Shown: piece by piece, positions 34,145-42,578 of the stretch | Layout: every line of letters starts with the position of its first letter | How positions within the stretch are numbered: the stretch's first letter is position 1 | Origin: M3007 sp046329435 | GTDB lineage: Bacteria > Bacteroidota > Bacteroidia > Chitinophagales > Saprospiraceae | Direction: 5' to 3' | NCBI GenBank assembly: GCA_046329435.1 | Contig: JAXLUR010000006.1 | Span: 1 to 64,000, forward strand | DNA length: 64,000 bases | Position numbers and translations under genes: made by a program | Notes under the pieces: model-generated | Told to the model about the DNA's origin: nothing | The model's input: the letters and a program-made list of their open reading frames with translations, nothing else | The model's database searches: none

Positions 34145-34969
34145 ATGAAATTTTATTGCTTGACAATCTGGCTGTTAACAGCGGCCTCGGCACTCTACGC
34201 ACAGCAGGCAGCAGCCCCCACGGGCCCGCTTTCCATCGGTGAAATCCGCACGCTGCATTCTGGTATTCTGCACGAAGACCGCACACTCAACATCTATCTT
34301 CCGCAGGGGTACGATGCCGCCAAAACCTATCCCGTAATTTACCTGCTCGACGGCAGTATCGACGAAGATTTCATCCACATCACCGGCCTGGTGCAGTTTT
34401 TCAACCTGATGTTCGGCATGCCCGACTGCATCGTGGTCGGCATCGCAAATGTGGATCGCAAACGAGATTTCACCTTTCACTCCGACTTGAAAGAACTTCG
34501 GGAAAAATACCCGACAACCGGGCATTCGGAGGCGTTTATCCGCTTTTTGGAAGAAGAATTGCAGCCATATATCGAACGGAACTATCCTGCCGGCGCCGAG
34601 CGCTACCTCATCGGACAATCGCTGGGCGGGCTCCTGGCAACGGAAATTTTGCTCAAAAAGCCCCGCCTGTTTACCCATTACCTGATCGTAAGCCCCAGCC
34701 TGTGGTGGGACGATGAAAGCTTGCTGAAACAAGCCCCGGCTCTGCTGGCCCAACAAACCGAACTGCCTCGGTATGTGTATATTTCAGTGGGTAAAAAAGA
34801 AGACAACATCATGCGCCGGGAAGCGGCAGCACTGCGCGACCTGTTGCAAAAAACGAAGCGAAAAGACCTGAAAGTCGATTTTATGGAAATGCCCGATGAC
34901 AACCACGCAACCATTCTGCACGGAGCGATATACGAAGCATTCAAACGGCTTTTCCCTTTCAGGGAATAA
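34145..34969 (+). CDS. Exported alpha/beta-hydrolase esterase (esterase D/BesA-like)
   Basis: The ATG at 34145 (MKFYCLTIWLLTAASALYAQ) gives a signal peptide. The 274-residue enzyme shows YPVIYLLDGSIDEDF near residue 60, the nucleophile elbow IGQSLGGLLATE near 155 and the His in DDNHATILHGAIYE near 252. This is the pattern of the Esterase family (PF00756) that includes siderophore esterases and esterase D. The substrate is unknown; a periplasmic ester hydrolase is likely. Confidence 0.87.
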   Translation: MKFYCLTIWLLTAASALYAQQAAAPTGPLSIGEIRTLHSGILHEDRTLNIYLPQGYDAAKTYPVIYLLDGSIDEDFIHITGLVQFFNLMFGMPDCIVVGIANVDRKRDFTFHSDLKELREKYPTTGHSEAFIRFLEEELQPYIERNYPAGAERYLIGQSLGGLLATEILLKKPRLFTHYLIVSPSLWWDDESLLKQAPALLAQQTELPRYVYISVGKKEDNIMRREAAALRDLLQKTKRKDLKVDFMEMPDDNHATILHGAIYEAFKRLFPFRE

Positions 34970-35054
34970 TCAACAGGTATTTCGCAGCCGTTGGAACCAA
35001 ATCAGCAACAAACCGGTTTGAAGCCGAATCAATGCAAAAAAGTTGTAAAACACC

Positions 35055-35537
35055 ATGTCTCTACCCGCTCATCTTGCCAAACACCTCCGCGACGTTTATT
35101 TCGGCGGCAACTGGACTACCTCGAACTACAAGGAACACCTCTCCGGCCTGAGTTGGCAACAAGTCACCACCCAGGTGCATGGTTTCAATACCATTGCAAC
35201 GCTGACGTACCACACCCATTATTACATCGCCGCTGTAACGAAAGTGCTCGAAGGAGGGCCGCTGGACGCCAAGGACAAATTCAGTTTTGACCATCCGCCC
35301 ATCGAGTCGCAGGAAGACTGGGATCGTTTCCTCGAAAAGGTGTGGGCCGCCGCCGAGCATTTTGCCGCGCTGATCGAGCAACTGCCCGAGCAACGCATCT
35401 GGGAAGATTTCATCGAAGCGAAATACGGCAACTACTACCGCAATCTGCAAGGGATAATCGAGCACCTGCACTACCACCTGGGTCAGATCGTGCTGATCAA
35501 AAAACTGACCTCGCAGGAACAAAACAGCCACCAGTAA
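35055..35537 (+). CDS. DinB-like protein (DUF1572 type)
   Basis: This 160-residue protein is predicted to be a four-helix bundle. Histidines in VHGFNTIATLTYHTHYYI near residue 45-58 and EHLHYHLGQIVLIKK near 140-145 match the metal sites of DinB-like DUF1572 proteins. GGNWTTSNYKEHLSGLSW near the start is typical of that subgroup. It differs from the protein at 32937 and is not a tandem duplicate. Function is unknown. Confidence 0.8.
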   Translation: MSLPAHLAKHLRDVYFGGNWTTSNYKEHLSGLSWQQVTTQVHGFNTIATLTYHTHYYIAAVTKVLEGGPLDAKDKFSFDHPPIESQEDWDRFLEKVWAAAEHFAALIEQLPEQRIWEDFIEAKYGNYYRNLQGIIEHLHYHLGQIVLIKKLTSQEQNSHQ

Positions 35538-35561
35538 GCCAGCCACAATAAGCCCCCCCGC

Positions 35562-36332
35562 ATGCACGAACTGTTACACCTGTTCAATCCTGCCTCCTAC
35601 TGGCGTTTGCTGGTGGAAATTTTCCAGTCGTTGCGCCGTCCGGTCCTGCACGACGAAAAACCATTTCGGCTGTCATACCTGCGCGTTGTCGTGATGGTCG
35701 TCATCCTTACGGCCGTTTTCAAAATCATCGCTGTGCTGATCAAGTTCGGGGTCGACAACTATTTCGGCTTCGATTACGAAGAAAGCGAGACGGAACGCTC
35801 GAAACTGATGTCCCTGTTGCTGGTCGGCCTGGCAGGTCCTTTCGTGGAAGAACTTTTATTCAGGTTGCCCATGCGCCTCAATACGCGCAACCTGTCCGTC
35901 TCGGTCGCACTGGGTGTCGTGTTGTTCGCACTGGGGAAGCAAATCAATTTGCTGATTCAGCCCTGGTTTACGAATGAAGACCTCAGAGGCCTGGCGCAAT
36001 TGTTGATTAAATTGCTGATGGCTGCCGCTCTTTCATGCATCATTTGGTTGATAATCAGGAGGTTTAACTCAGCGTTGGCGGCCTTTTGCGCCAGACGATT
36101 TACGTGGATTTTTTACTTTTTTACGCTGCTGTTCGGCTTTGCCCATATCACCAATTCGGCGCTGAGCTGGCACAACCTTCTGTACGTGGTGCCGCTAACG
36201 CTTCCCCAGTTGATCGGCGGATTACTGCTGGGCTATACGAGGATCAATTTGGGGTTGAAATACGCCATCATTCAGCATTCTGTCTGGAATTTTTTAGCCT
36301 TGATACCCGTCCTGACAGGAGCCGTTTCCTAG
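35562..36332 (+). CDS. CPBP-family intramembrane metalloprotease
   Basis: This 256-residue protein has about seven membrane helices and CPBP motifs: AGPFVEELLFRLPMRL (EExxxR) near residue 98, LFGFAHITNSA near 195 and IIQHSVWNFLAL near 240. It is a second member of the CPBP/Abi family in the window and is not closely similar to the one at 25699. Its stop lies four bases from the stop of the convergent phosphodiesterase gene. Confidence 0.85.
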   Translation: MHELLHLFNPASYWRLLVEIFQSLRRPVLHDEKPFRLSYLRVVVMVVILTAVFKIIAVLIKFGVDNYFGFDYEESETERSKLMSLLLVGLAGPFVEELLFRLPMRLNTRNLSVSVALGVVLFALGKQINLLIQPWFTNEDLRGLAQLLIKLLMAAALSCIIWLIIRRFNSALAAFCARRFTWIFYFFTLLFGFAHITNSALSWHNLLYVVPLTLPQLIGGLLLGYTRINLGLKYAIIQHSVWNFLALIPVLTGAVS

Positions 36333-36335
36333 CCT

Positions 36336-37418
36336 TTATTTCAGGTCAATTTTCTCCGCCACCGGGTGCTCGCATTTGAATTGCCGTCCCAACAAACCAG
36401 CCATTGTCTGGGCAAACTGGCGCTGGTAAAACTGGCTACGGCTTTTCATCTCGCCGCCTGCGGAAACGCCTGGGGCGATGAGGGCAAACCAGATCTGCGA
36501 GGCATCGCTAATGTCGCTGCCGTGACTGGTCCACTGGCTTTTCACTATGTCGCCTCGGCCGTGATCAGTCGTGATGAACAGGGCGGTTTTGTCGCGATAC
36601 TGCGGATCGGACTGCAGCCAGGACCAAAGTTCGGCGATCCATTCATCAGTCTGGCGGGCGGCATCCAGATAGTCGCGGTAATGGCTGTGATGAGCCCACT
36701 CGTCGGTTTCGCCGTAGCTGATATAGAGCACGCGCGGGCGTTTGTCTTTCAGGTATTCGAGGGCGGCATAGTGGGTAAAAACGTCGAGGGGTTCCGCCAT
36801 TCCAAAGGGTTTGTAAGCGTCGGTGCGCAGCAGGTTGATCATTTTTTCACGCTCCGAAGGGTTCTTCCCGCCACAATCTTCGTGGCCGCAAACGACCGGA
36901 AACCCCGCGCGCTGTTCGTTGAGAATGCGGTCGAAAGCATCCCAGGCGCCGAAAGCGGCGATTTTTCCTTTAAATTCAGGTTGTTGATGAAAAAATTCGA
37001 GCAGGTTGGTGTTCGGGTTGGGCGGATAACTGTTCGAATTGACCGCCGTATCGACGTAGCCGCAGAAAATCTCGCTGTAGCCGGGATAGGAAAACCAGTA
37101 CGGGTTGGCATTGTCCACCTTGTTGCCGTATTGCCGATTGCCGTAAAGGCGGCCTTTATCCTGGATGGTTGACCAAAAAAACGGCATCAGTTTGACGCGG
37201 CGCGCCTTTGCGTCGGCGGCCCAGTAGCGCTGGAAAATCGCGGCGCTGTCGCCCTGATTGAAAGCAGGATCGATGGCGATCAGGGAATCCATTCCGCCGA
37301 ATACTTCCTGCCAGCGCATGCCGTCGAGCGTGATAATGACAAGATTCTGAACGGGTTGCTGGGCTTGTGCATACCAGCTTGCGAAAAACAGGAAGGCGGG
37401 TAAAATGTATTTTTTCAT
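36336..37418 (-). CDS. Exported alkaline-phosphatase-superfamily enzyme (phosphodiesterase-like)
   Basis: The ATG at 37418 (MKKYILPAFLFFASWYAQAQ) begins a signal peptide. The 360-residue protein shows the superfamily metal sites: VIITLDGMRWQEVFGG near residue 27, SYPGYSEIFCGY near 110 where the nucleophile Ser/Thr is expected, GETDEWAHHSHYRDY near 250 and FITTDHGRGD near 295. This pattern fits type I phosphodiesterase/nucleotide pyrophosphatase and related hydrolases. The substrate is not determinable. Confidence 0.85.
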   Translation of the reverse strand: MKKYILPAFLFFASWYAQAQQPVQNLVIITLDGMRWQEVFGGMDSLIAIDPAFNQGDSAAIFQRYWAADAKARRVKLMPFFWSTIQDKGRLYGNRQYGNKVDNANPYWFSYPGYSEIFCGYVDTAVNSNSYPPNPNTNLLEFFHQQPEFKGKIAAFGAWDAFDRILNEQRAGFPVVCGHEDCGGKNPSEREKMINLLRTDAYKPFGMAEPLDVFTHYAALEYLKDKRPRVLYISYGETDEWAHHSHYRDYLDAARQTDEWIAELWSWLQSDPQYRDKTALFITTDHGRGDIVKSQWTSHGSDISDASQIWFALIAPGVSAGGEMKSRSQFYQRQFAQTMAGLLGRQFKCEHPVAEKIDLK

Positions 37419-37520
37419 CGGTAGTACTATTGCTGAATCTGCTGCAATGTTCGGCAAGCAATATGAATGGCGTGTTAAACGGGTATTATTTTATTTGCAC
37501 CCCTAATTTGGTCTGTATTT

Positions 37521-38030
37521 ATGAAAAAACGTGTGCAGCTCACCCTTTTCGTCGATCCCCAAAATGCCGTGGCGCTCGAACGCATCCGGCAAACCTGGAA
37601 TCCGGCCCAGTTTGCATTGATCAAAGCCCACGTCACGCTTTGCCGGGAAGACGAACTGACGCCGCTCGAACGCGTGATCGACAACCTGAATCATTTGCGG
37701 GAGCGCCCCGTGCGTGTACAGTTCGGGCCGCCGACGCGGTTTTCCGAGGGCAAGGGGCTCCTGCTGCCAGCCATCGGCGCCAATGAAGCCTTTCAGGCAC
37801 TGAGGGTAAGGGTGCTGAAAGGCGTAGTGGAAGCGCCTCGGCGCCACGAGGCGCATATTACCCTGATGCACCCGCGCAATTCGACCTGTACGGATGCGAT
37901 TTTTGAAGAAATCAAAGTCCTTGATTTTCCCCGGGAACTGGTGTTCGGAAGCATATGCCTGATCGAGCAGGAAGGCGAACACGTCTGGAAAGTATTGCAG
38001 GAAGTCGAATTGAACGGTACAGGCGCTTAA
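37521..38030 (+). CDS. 2H phosphoesterase (2'-5' RNA ligase-like)
   Basis: This 169-residue protein has the two HxT/S motifs of the 2H superfamily: KAHVTLCRED near residue 36 and EAHITLMHPRN near 113, about 77 residues apart as usual. Family members hydrolyse cyclic or 2'-5' phosphodiesters in RNA or nucleotides (ThpR/LigT-like). It is a single gene divergent from the phosphodiesterase gene. Confidence 0.87.
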   Translation: MKKRVQLTLFVDPQNAVALERIRQTWNPAQFALIKAHVTLCREDELTPLERVIDNLNHLRERPVRVQFGPPTRFSEGKGLLLPAIGANEAFQALRVRVLKGVVEAPRRHEAHITLMHPRNSTCTDAIFEEIKVLDFPRELVFGSICLIEQEGEHVWKVLQEVELNGTGA

Positions 38031-38079
38031 AATCGTCGGCGATCTGTTCATCTTTGCCGGGTGCTCCCACACTACGACC

Positions 38080-39558
38080 ATGCTTTTGACCCGTTTTTTC
38101 CGCGTCTTTTTGCCCAAAAATGCTGTTCTCGTTTGGGGTGTCGCCCTCTTGATGACGGCCACTGGCGCCATCGCGCAGTCCCAACAGCCTTCCGGCATGA
38201 GCCGGCAAATGATGTACGAGGATTTCGATACGCTGGTCGCCACGCTGCGCCGGGCATCTCCCCACATTGCCGTAAAAAAAGACCTCTGGGGCTATGATGC
38301 ATTCAGGGAAATCGGCCGCCTGCGCCAACAGATCGACACCATTTCGAGCGATGATGCTTTCGTGTTGCTGATCAATCGCGCCCTGACGGCTACCCAGGAC
38401 CAGCACACCAGCCTGATGCAGGAACTGCCGGCAAGTTATCAGGACAAAGCCGCCGTCTGCAACCTGTACCTGCCCCTTGCTTACATCGATGGGCATTATT
38501 TCCTGACCCGTTCCTTCGTGCAAGGCCCTGACACCCTGCGTGCCGGCGCTGAAATCGTCCGCATCGAAAACCTGCGGCCGGATGACTATTGCAGGCGGCA
38601 CCTGTGTGATATGTATTGCCGCTACGATGCCCGCCGCAAGATATTTTACAACACAGACCTCACTTCTTCTTCGGAGGTCGTCCAGTCAGGGAAAATCGCG
38701 CTCCGTTTTGCCAGCCGGCCGAAACGAACGCTGACACTCGACACCCGGCAGGAGCTCCGTTTCCTTTACCCTTCACAAGATACCCTGCGGGGCGTAACGG
38801 TACAATTCTGGCAGGCTTCGGGCACCTTGTACATCAAGTGCCTGCGGATGGACACCAAGTTTATCCCGGTTTTGCAGCGAAAAATTGCTGCACACCGATC
38901 GACCCCGCTGCAAAGGATCATTCTTGATTTCAGAAACAACTCAGGGGGCAACGACGTGGTCTGGCAAGCTATTTATGCCGCCATTTTGCCCAAAAGTTAT
39001 CGTTATCCGCTCCAAATCGACGGATATTATCCTTCTTTCGCCCCGCCTGAATACCTGGGCGATCACGAACTTTTTTTATCCGAACTTCATCCCGACACCA
39101 GCGCTTTGCTGGCGAAGTACGGTTTCTATCGCTATACCGACGAGACGCAGCAGATCATACCGACCGACTCCAGCCTGGCGTTCAGGGGGCCTGTTTATGT
39201 GATCGGCGACGATATTTATTCCTCCGCCGGCAGCGCTTTCGTCGTGGCCAACGCCGACCCGGCCGACAACATTCATTCCATCGGGCGGAAATCCGACCTG
39301 TTTCTGGGCGTCGGGTATTCGCCGGTCGTATTCCAGTTGCCCCATTCCGGCATCTCCTACCGCATTGCGCCGAGTATCGAAGTGACCCGGGCGAAAACGC
39401 TCGGCGATTTGCTGCACGACCGCTATGAAACCGAAATACCGCTCACGCTGGAAGAAGTACTGACCCGTGCAAACTACCGGGGCAATACCTACGGCGCGCA
39501 TTTTCTCCAGAACTTCGATCCGTTGATCAGGGCGGCGCTGAACGATCTGCGCCAGTAA
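38080..39558 (+). CDS. S41-family (C-terminal processing) peptidase
   Basis: This 492-residue protein has an N-terminal signal or membrane segment (LVWGVALLMTATGAIAQ). It has an S41-type N-terminal helical region (QDQHTSLM) and an S41 catalytic domain with IILDFRNNSGGNDVVW near residue 285 and the nucleophile Ser in DIYSSAGSAFVVAN near 385. No PDZ domain is evident between them. It should be a periplasmic serine peptidase; the substrate is unknown. It precedes a permease/ATPase pair by 20 bases. Confidence 0.83.
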   Translation: MLLTRFFRVFLPKNAVLVWGVALLMTATGAIAQSQQPSGMSRQMMYEDFDTLVATLRRASPHIAVKKDLWGYDAFREIGRLRQQIDTISSDDAFVLLINRALTATQDQHTSLMQELPASYQDKAAVCNLYLPLAYIDGHYFLTRSFVQGPDTLRAGAEIVRIENLRPDDYCRRHLCDMYCRYDARRKIFYNTDLTSSSEVVQSGKIALRFASRPKRTLTLDTRQELRFLYPSQDTLRGVTVQFWQASGTLYIKCLRMDTKFIPVLQRKIAAHRSTPLQRIILDFRNNSGGNDVVWQAIYAAILPKSYRYPLQIDGYYPSFAPPEYLGDHELFLSELHPDTSALLAKYGFYRYTDETQQIIPTDSSLAFRGPVYVIGDDIYSSAGSAFVVANADPADNIHSIGRKSDLFLGVGYSPVVFQLPHSGISYRIAPSIEVTRAKTLGDLLHDRYETEIPLTLEEVLTRANYRGNTYGAHFLQNFDPLIRAALNDLRQ

Positions 39559-39577
39559 AGCCAGTACCCACTGCAAC

Positions 39578-40498
39578 ATGCGTTACTATTTCCTGCTTCA
39601 ATTCCGCCGAATGGAAAGACAACTGGCCGAAACAGGCTTGCCACCGAAGCTGGGTGGCGTGCTGCTTGTCGGGTTGTTTGTCGGACTGTCGGCGTATTTG
39701 TTTGAAAAAGTGACGTTTGGCGCAGAATGGGTGTATGCTTTCATCGGGTTGTCTTTCGTATTCAATCTGGGCGAACGCCAGCGCAACGAGCAATTAAAAG
39801 TGATTTTTGACGCCCCCCAATACATTCGGGTCAGGCTGCTCGAAAACGGCTTGTCTGCGCTACCGTTCAGTCTGTTTCTGTTGTATCAACAGCGATACGG
39901 GGCTGCGGGCATGGTACTGGCGGCCGCTTTGCTGCTGACCGGCGCTTCGTGGTCGACCGGCTGGTCGTACACCTTGCCCACCCCGTTCAGGCGCTGGCCG
40001 TTCGAGTTTCCCGCGGGTTTTCGCAGATCAGCGATTTTGTGGTTGTTTCCGCCTTTTCTGATGCTGAAAGCTGCCGAGGCCGGCAATACAACCCTGATTA
40101 TGTTTGCGCACGCCCTGGTGCTGCTGATCGGGGTATCGTACTACACAAAGCCCGAGCACAAGTATTTTGTCTGGATCTATTCGGTGGGCAGCAGGGCATT
40201 TTTATGGAAAAAAATGACGACCGCGGTCGTTTGCGCGACCCTGCTCAGCTTGCCGACCGGGTTGTTCGTGTTGTGGCGCCACCCTGAACTCTGGGCGGTG
40301 CTGGCGGGTGTTCAGCTCGCTGCTTACGGGTTGTTTTGCCTCATGATACTGGCCAAATACTCGGCTTTCCCACAGGAAATCAGCGTAGCGCAAGCCGTAT
40401 TGTTCGGACTGTGTTGCTGGTTTCCGCCCGCGGTTCTGGTCGTTTTTCCGATGTTTTACCGTCAATCGCTCAAAAAAATAAGCCCCGTGCTGGAATGA
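39578..40498 (+). CDS. Membrane protein, likely permease partner of the ABC ATPase
   Basis: This 306-residue protein has about eight membrane helices (GVLLVGLFVGLSAYLFE, LPFSLFLLYQQ, AGMVLAAALLLTGAS, ILWLFPPFLMLKAA, VVCATLLSLPTGLFVLW, AVLAGVQLAAYGLFCLMIL and others). There is no sequence motif, but the stop overlaps the ATPase start (ATGA), the usual layout of an ABC-2-like permease and its ATPase. Substrate and direction are unknown. Confidence 0.7.
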   Translation: MRYYFLLQFRRMERQLAETGLPPKLGGVLLVGLFVGLSAYLFEKVTFGAEWVYAFIGLSFVFNLGERQRNEQLKVIFDAPQYIRVRLLENGLSALPFSLFLLYQQRYGAAGMVLAAALLLTGASWSTGWSYTLPTPFRRWPFEFPAGFRRSAILWLFPPFLMLKAAEAGNTTLIMFAHALVLLIGVSYYTKPEHKYFVWIYSVGSRAFLWKKMTTAVVCATLLSLPTGLFVLWRHPELWAVLAGVQLAAYGLFCLMILAKYSAFPQEISVAQAVLFGLCCWFPPAVLVVFPMFYRQSLKKISPVLE

Positions 40499-41172
40499 TT
40501 CGCATCAACAACCTCTCCAAAACATACGGCAACAAACGCGTGCTGCACAACATAGAACTCGAACTGGAAGCCGGTCGGGTGTATGGCATTGTCGGCGAAA
40601 ACGGCGCCGGAAAAACCACGCTGTTTCGTTGTATTGCAGGGCTGGAGTCTTTCGATGGCGACGTTGCGTCGGATTTCCCGAAGTTGAAAAACCGGCTGGG
40701 CTGGCTCGAAACCAACCCGGTTTTTATGTCAAAAATTACGGGTTGGGAGTACCTCAAACTTTTGTGTATCGCCCGGGGTATTCGTACCGAACAATTTGAG
40801 GAGCAAAACATTTTTGATCTGCCACTGCATCAGTACTGCGAAACCTATTCGACCGGCATGAAGAAAAAACTCGCGCTGATGGGCATTTTGTTGCAGCAGA
40901 ACGACGTGTTCATCCTCGACGAGCCTTTCAACGGGGTTGATATCCACAGCAATATGATCATTGCGGAGATCATCAGGGCGCTCAGGAGCCGCGGCAAAAC
41001 CGTGCTGATCTCGTCTCATATTTTTTCCACCCTGAGTGACAACTGCGACCGTATTTATCTGCTCAGGGAAGGCCATATCGCCCAGAATGTAGGCCGGGAA
41101 GCTTTCGAGCAACTGGATCGCGACATGCGCAATTTTGTGGTGGGCGACCGGGTGGAGCGTCTGAAATTCTGA
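40495..41172 (+). CDS. ABC transporter ATP-binding protein
   Basis: The ATG at 40495 (MIRINNLSKTYGNKRVLHNI) overlaps the permease stop by ATGA. The 225-residue ATPase has Walker A VGENGAGKTTLFRC near residue 36, signature YSTGMKKKLALMG near 120, Walker B VFILDEPFNGVD near 140 and the switch His in VLISSHIFSTL. The signature is STGMKKK rather than LSGGQ, as in several ABC-2/Nod-type exporters. It should power the permease encoded before it. Confidence 0.93.
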   Translation: MIRINNLSKTYGNKRVLHNIELELEAGRVYGIVGENGAGKTTLFRCIAGLESFDGDVASDFPKLKNRLGWLETNPVFMSKITGWEYLKLLCIARGIRTEQFEEQNIFDLPLHQYCETYSTGMKKKLALMGILLQQNDVFILDEPFNGVDIHSNMIIAEIIRALRSRGKTVLISSHIFSTLSDNCDRIYLLREGHIAQNVGREAFEQLDRDMRNFVVGDRVERLKF

Positions 41173-41198
41173 ACAAACTCCGCTCTGCTGTCGCGCCA

Positions 41199-41227
41199 TT
41201 GCTTACTATTGCCCTGCAACACCTTTG
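41199..41227 (+). promoter_or_regulatory. Possible Bacteroidota promoter of the methyltransferase gene
   Basis: TTG at 41199-41201 and CACCTTTG at 41220-41227 (one mismatch to TAnnTTTG) are 18 bases apart, near the spacing of Bacteroidota -33/-7 promoters. The -7 box ends three bases before the ATG at 41231, so the mRNA would be nearly leaderless. Confidence 0.3.
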
Positions 41228-41230
41228 CAC

Positions 41231-42070
41231 ATGAGTATTCGAAAACTGTACTACGCCCTGCCGCCCGGTCTGCGGCTCCTGGCCCGCAAACTGTATTACC
41301 TGCCTGTCGATGTCTGGGCATCGGTCAGTGGCAAAAGAGGCCGCTACGAACCACCCAGGGGAGATATTTACATCGGATCGGGCGATTTTATTCAGCAGGG
41401 CCGGCACCAGCTGGATTTGCTGCAGCGCTACATCGACCTGCAAGCTGCCGATGCGGTACTCGATGTAGGCAGCGGTATCGGGCGGACGGCCGTGGCGCTC
41501 ACGACTTTTTTGAACCTGGAAGCCCGTTACGAAGGCTTCGATGTGGTGGAGAAAGGCGTTGCCTGGTGCAATGCAACGATCCGGCGCGACTTCCCCAACT
41601 TCAACTTTCAGTACGTGCCGCTCAACAACGACCTGTACAACAACTCGAAACAAAAAGCCGTCGAGTTCAGGTTCCCGTACGGCGATGCGCAGTTCGATAA
41701 AGTGTTCCTGTTTTCCGTGTTTACCCACATGCAAATCGAGGAGATCGCACACTATTTGTGCGAAATAGCGCGGGTTTTGCGCCCCGGAGGACAATGCCTG
41801 GCCACTTTTTTCCTGTATAACCGGCAAAATGAAAACCAGGTGATGGCACGGCCGGGCTTTCATTTCCCGGTAAAAAAAGACGGCTTCCGGCTGATGGACG
41901 AACAGGTCAAATCAGCCAATATCGCTCTCGACGAACAACGGCTGGACGAATTTATCGCAACGGCTGGTTTGCGCCGAATCCGGCTCGTGCAAGGCTACTG
42001 GATGGACCCCGCCATGAAAACGGCAGATAACACGTTTCAGGACGTTCTGGTGTTGCAAAAAACGGTTTGA
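41231..42070 (+). CDS. Class I SAM-dependent methyltransferase
   Basis: The ATG at 41231 (MSIRKLYYALPPGLRLLARK) was chosen over a TTG two codons earlier. The 279-residue protein has a Rossmann methyltransferase domain: AVLDVGSGIGRTAVAL (motif I) near residue 75, YEGFDVVEKGVAW (acidic end of strand two), FDKVFLFSVFTHMQ (motif II-like) and IARVLRPGGQCLATFF near 185. The N-terminal 60 residues are basic and possibly amphipathic, as in glycan- or lipid-modifying methyltransferases. The substrate is unknown. Confidence 0.86.
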   Translation: MSIRKLYYALPPGLRLLARKLYYLPVDVWASVSGKRGRYEPPRGDIYIGSGDFIQQGRHQLDLLQRYIDLQAADAVLDVGSGIGRTAVALTTFLNLEARYEGFDVVEKGVAWCNATIRRDFPNFNFQYVPLNNDLYNNSKQKAVEFRFPYGDAQFDKVFLFSVFTHMQIEEIAHYLCEIARVLRPGGQCLATFFLYNRQNENQVMARPGFHFPVKKDGFRLMDEQVKSANIALDEQRLDEFIATAGLRRIRLVQGYWMDPAMKTADNTFQDVLVLQKTV

Positions 42071-42085
42071 AGGAATTGCAGGCCG

Positions 42086-42130
42086 TCAGGCAATAGTATT
42101 TTTTGCCTTGTGCTCTTTCAGTATCACCGC
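42086..42130 (-). pseudogene. Remnant of the 3' end of a DoxX-like gene
   Basis: The minus strand here encodes AVILKEHKAKNTIA and a stop, against AVILKEHKAKNSVA and a stop at the end of the DoxX-like gene at 44845. Over 48 bases (42084-42131 against 44843-44890) 46 match, including the bases after the stop. Nothing further upstream on this strand resembles the rest of the gene, so only the tail of a former paralogue or a copied fragment remains. Confidence 0.7.
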
Positions 42131-42490
42131 CCGAAGCCATTCACCACCATACTGCTTGCCGCAACGCTGATGATCATGATCTCGGTGGTGTTTCCTGTTT
42201 ATTTTAAACACTGGTTCGTAGAAAATAGCGGCAACTTTCGCCTGCTGACAGGAATCGGACCGTTGTTGGCAATAGGGTTGCTGTTGCGCCTCAGGGTTAT
42301 CGTATTGTCCACAATCATGTACGGGTTCGGGGCCTGGACCTGCCTTTATTTAATGTGGTCGTCTGCTCCCAAATTTCAGGCTGGGTTTGCACTCCTGACC
42401 GTTTTACAGATCATTCTCCTGTTTTTGCTTTTCTCCTCTCCTGTAAAAACCTATCTTGATCGTATCGATTCCCAGACCGATCGACGGTAG
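42110..42490 (+). CDS. Small membrane protein of unknown function
   Basis: The frame opens with GTG at 42110 and encodes 126 residues with four membrane helices (FTTILLAATLMIMISVVFPV, LLTGIGPLLAIGLLL, VLSTIMYGFGAWTCLYLMW, LLTVLQIILLFLLF). No family recognised. The GTG and the first six codons fall inside the duplicated fragment described at 42086, so the gene's original 5' end may have been altered; an ATG at 42170 would lose half of the first helix. Confidence 0.55.
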   Translation: MLFQYHRPKPFTTILLAATLMIMISVVFPVYFKHWFVENSGNFRLLTGIGPLLAIGLLLRLRVIVLSTIMYGFGAWTCLYLMWSSAPKFQAGFALLTVLQIILLFLLFSSPVKTYLDRIDSQTDRR

Positions 42491-42578
42491 ATCAGCGGCA
42501 GCATTTCCGGCAATTTTGTTATTTTTGTTACGCAGGATGCCCAAGGCTCTTGGCTTTTCACCCGTAACAACTTCGTCA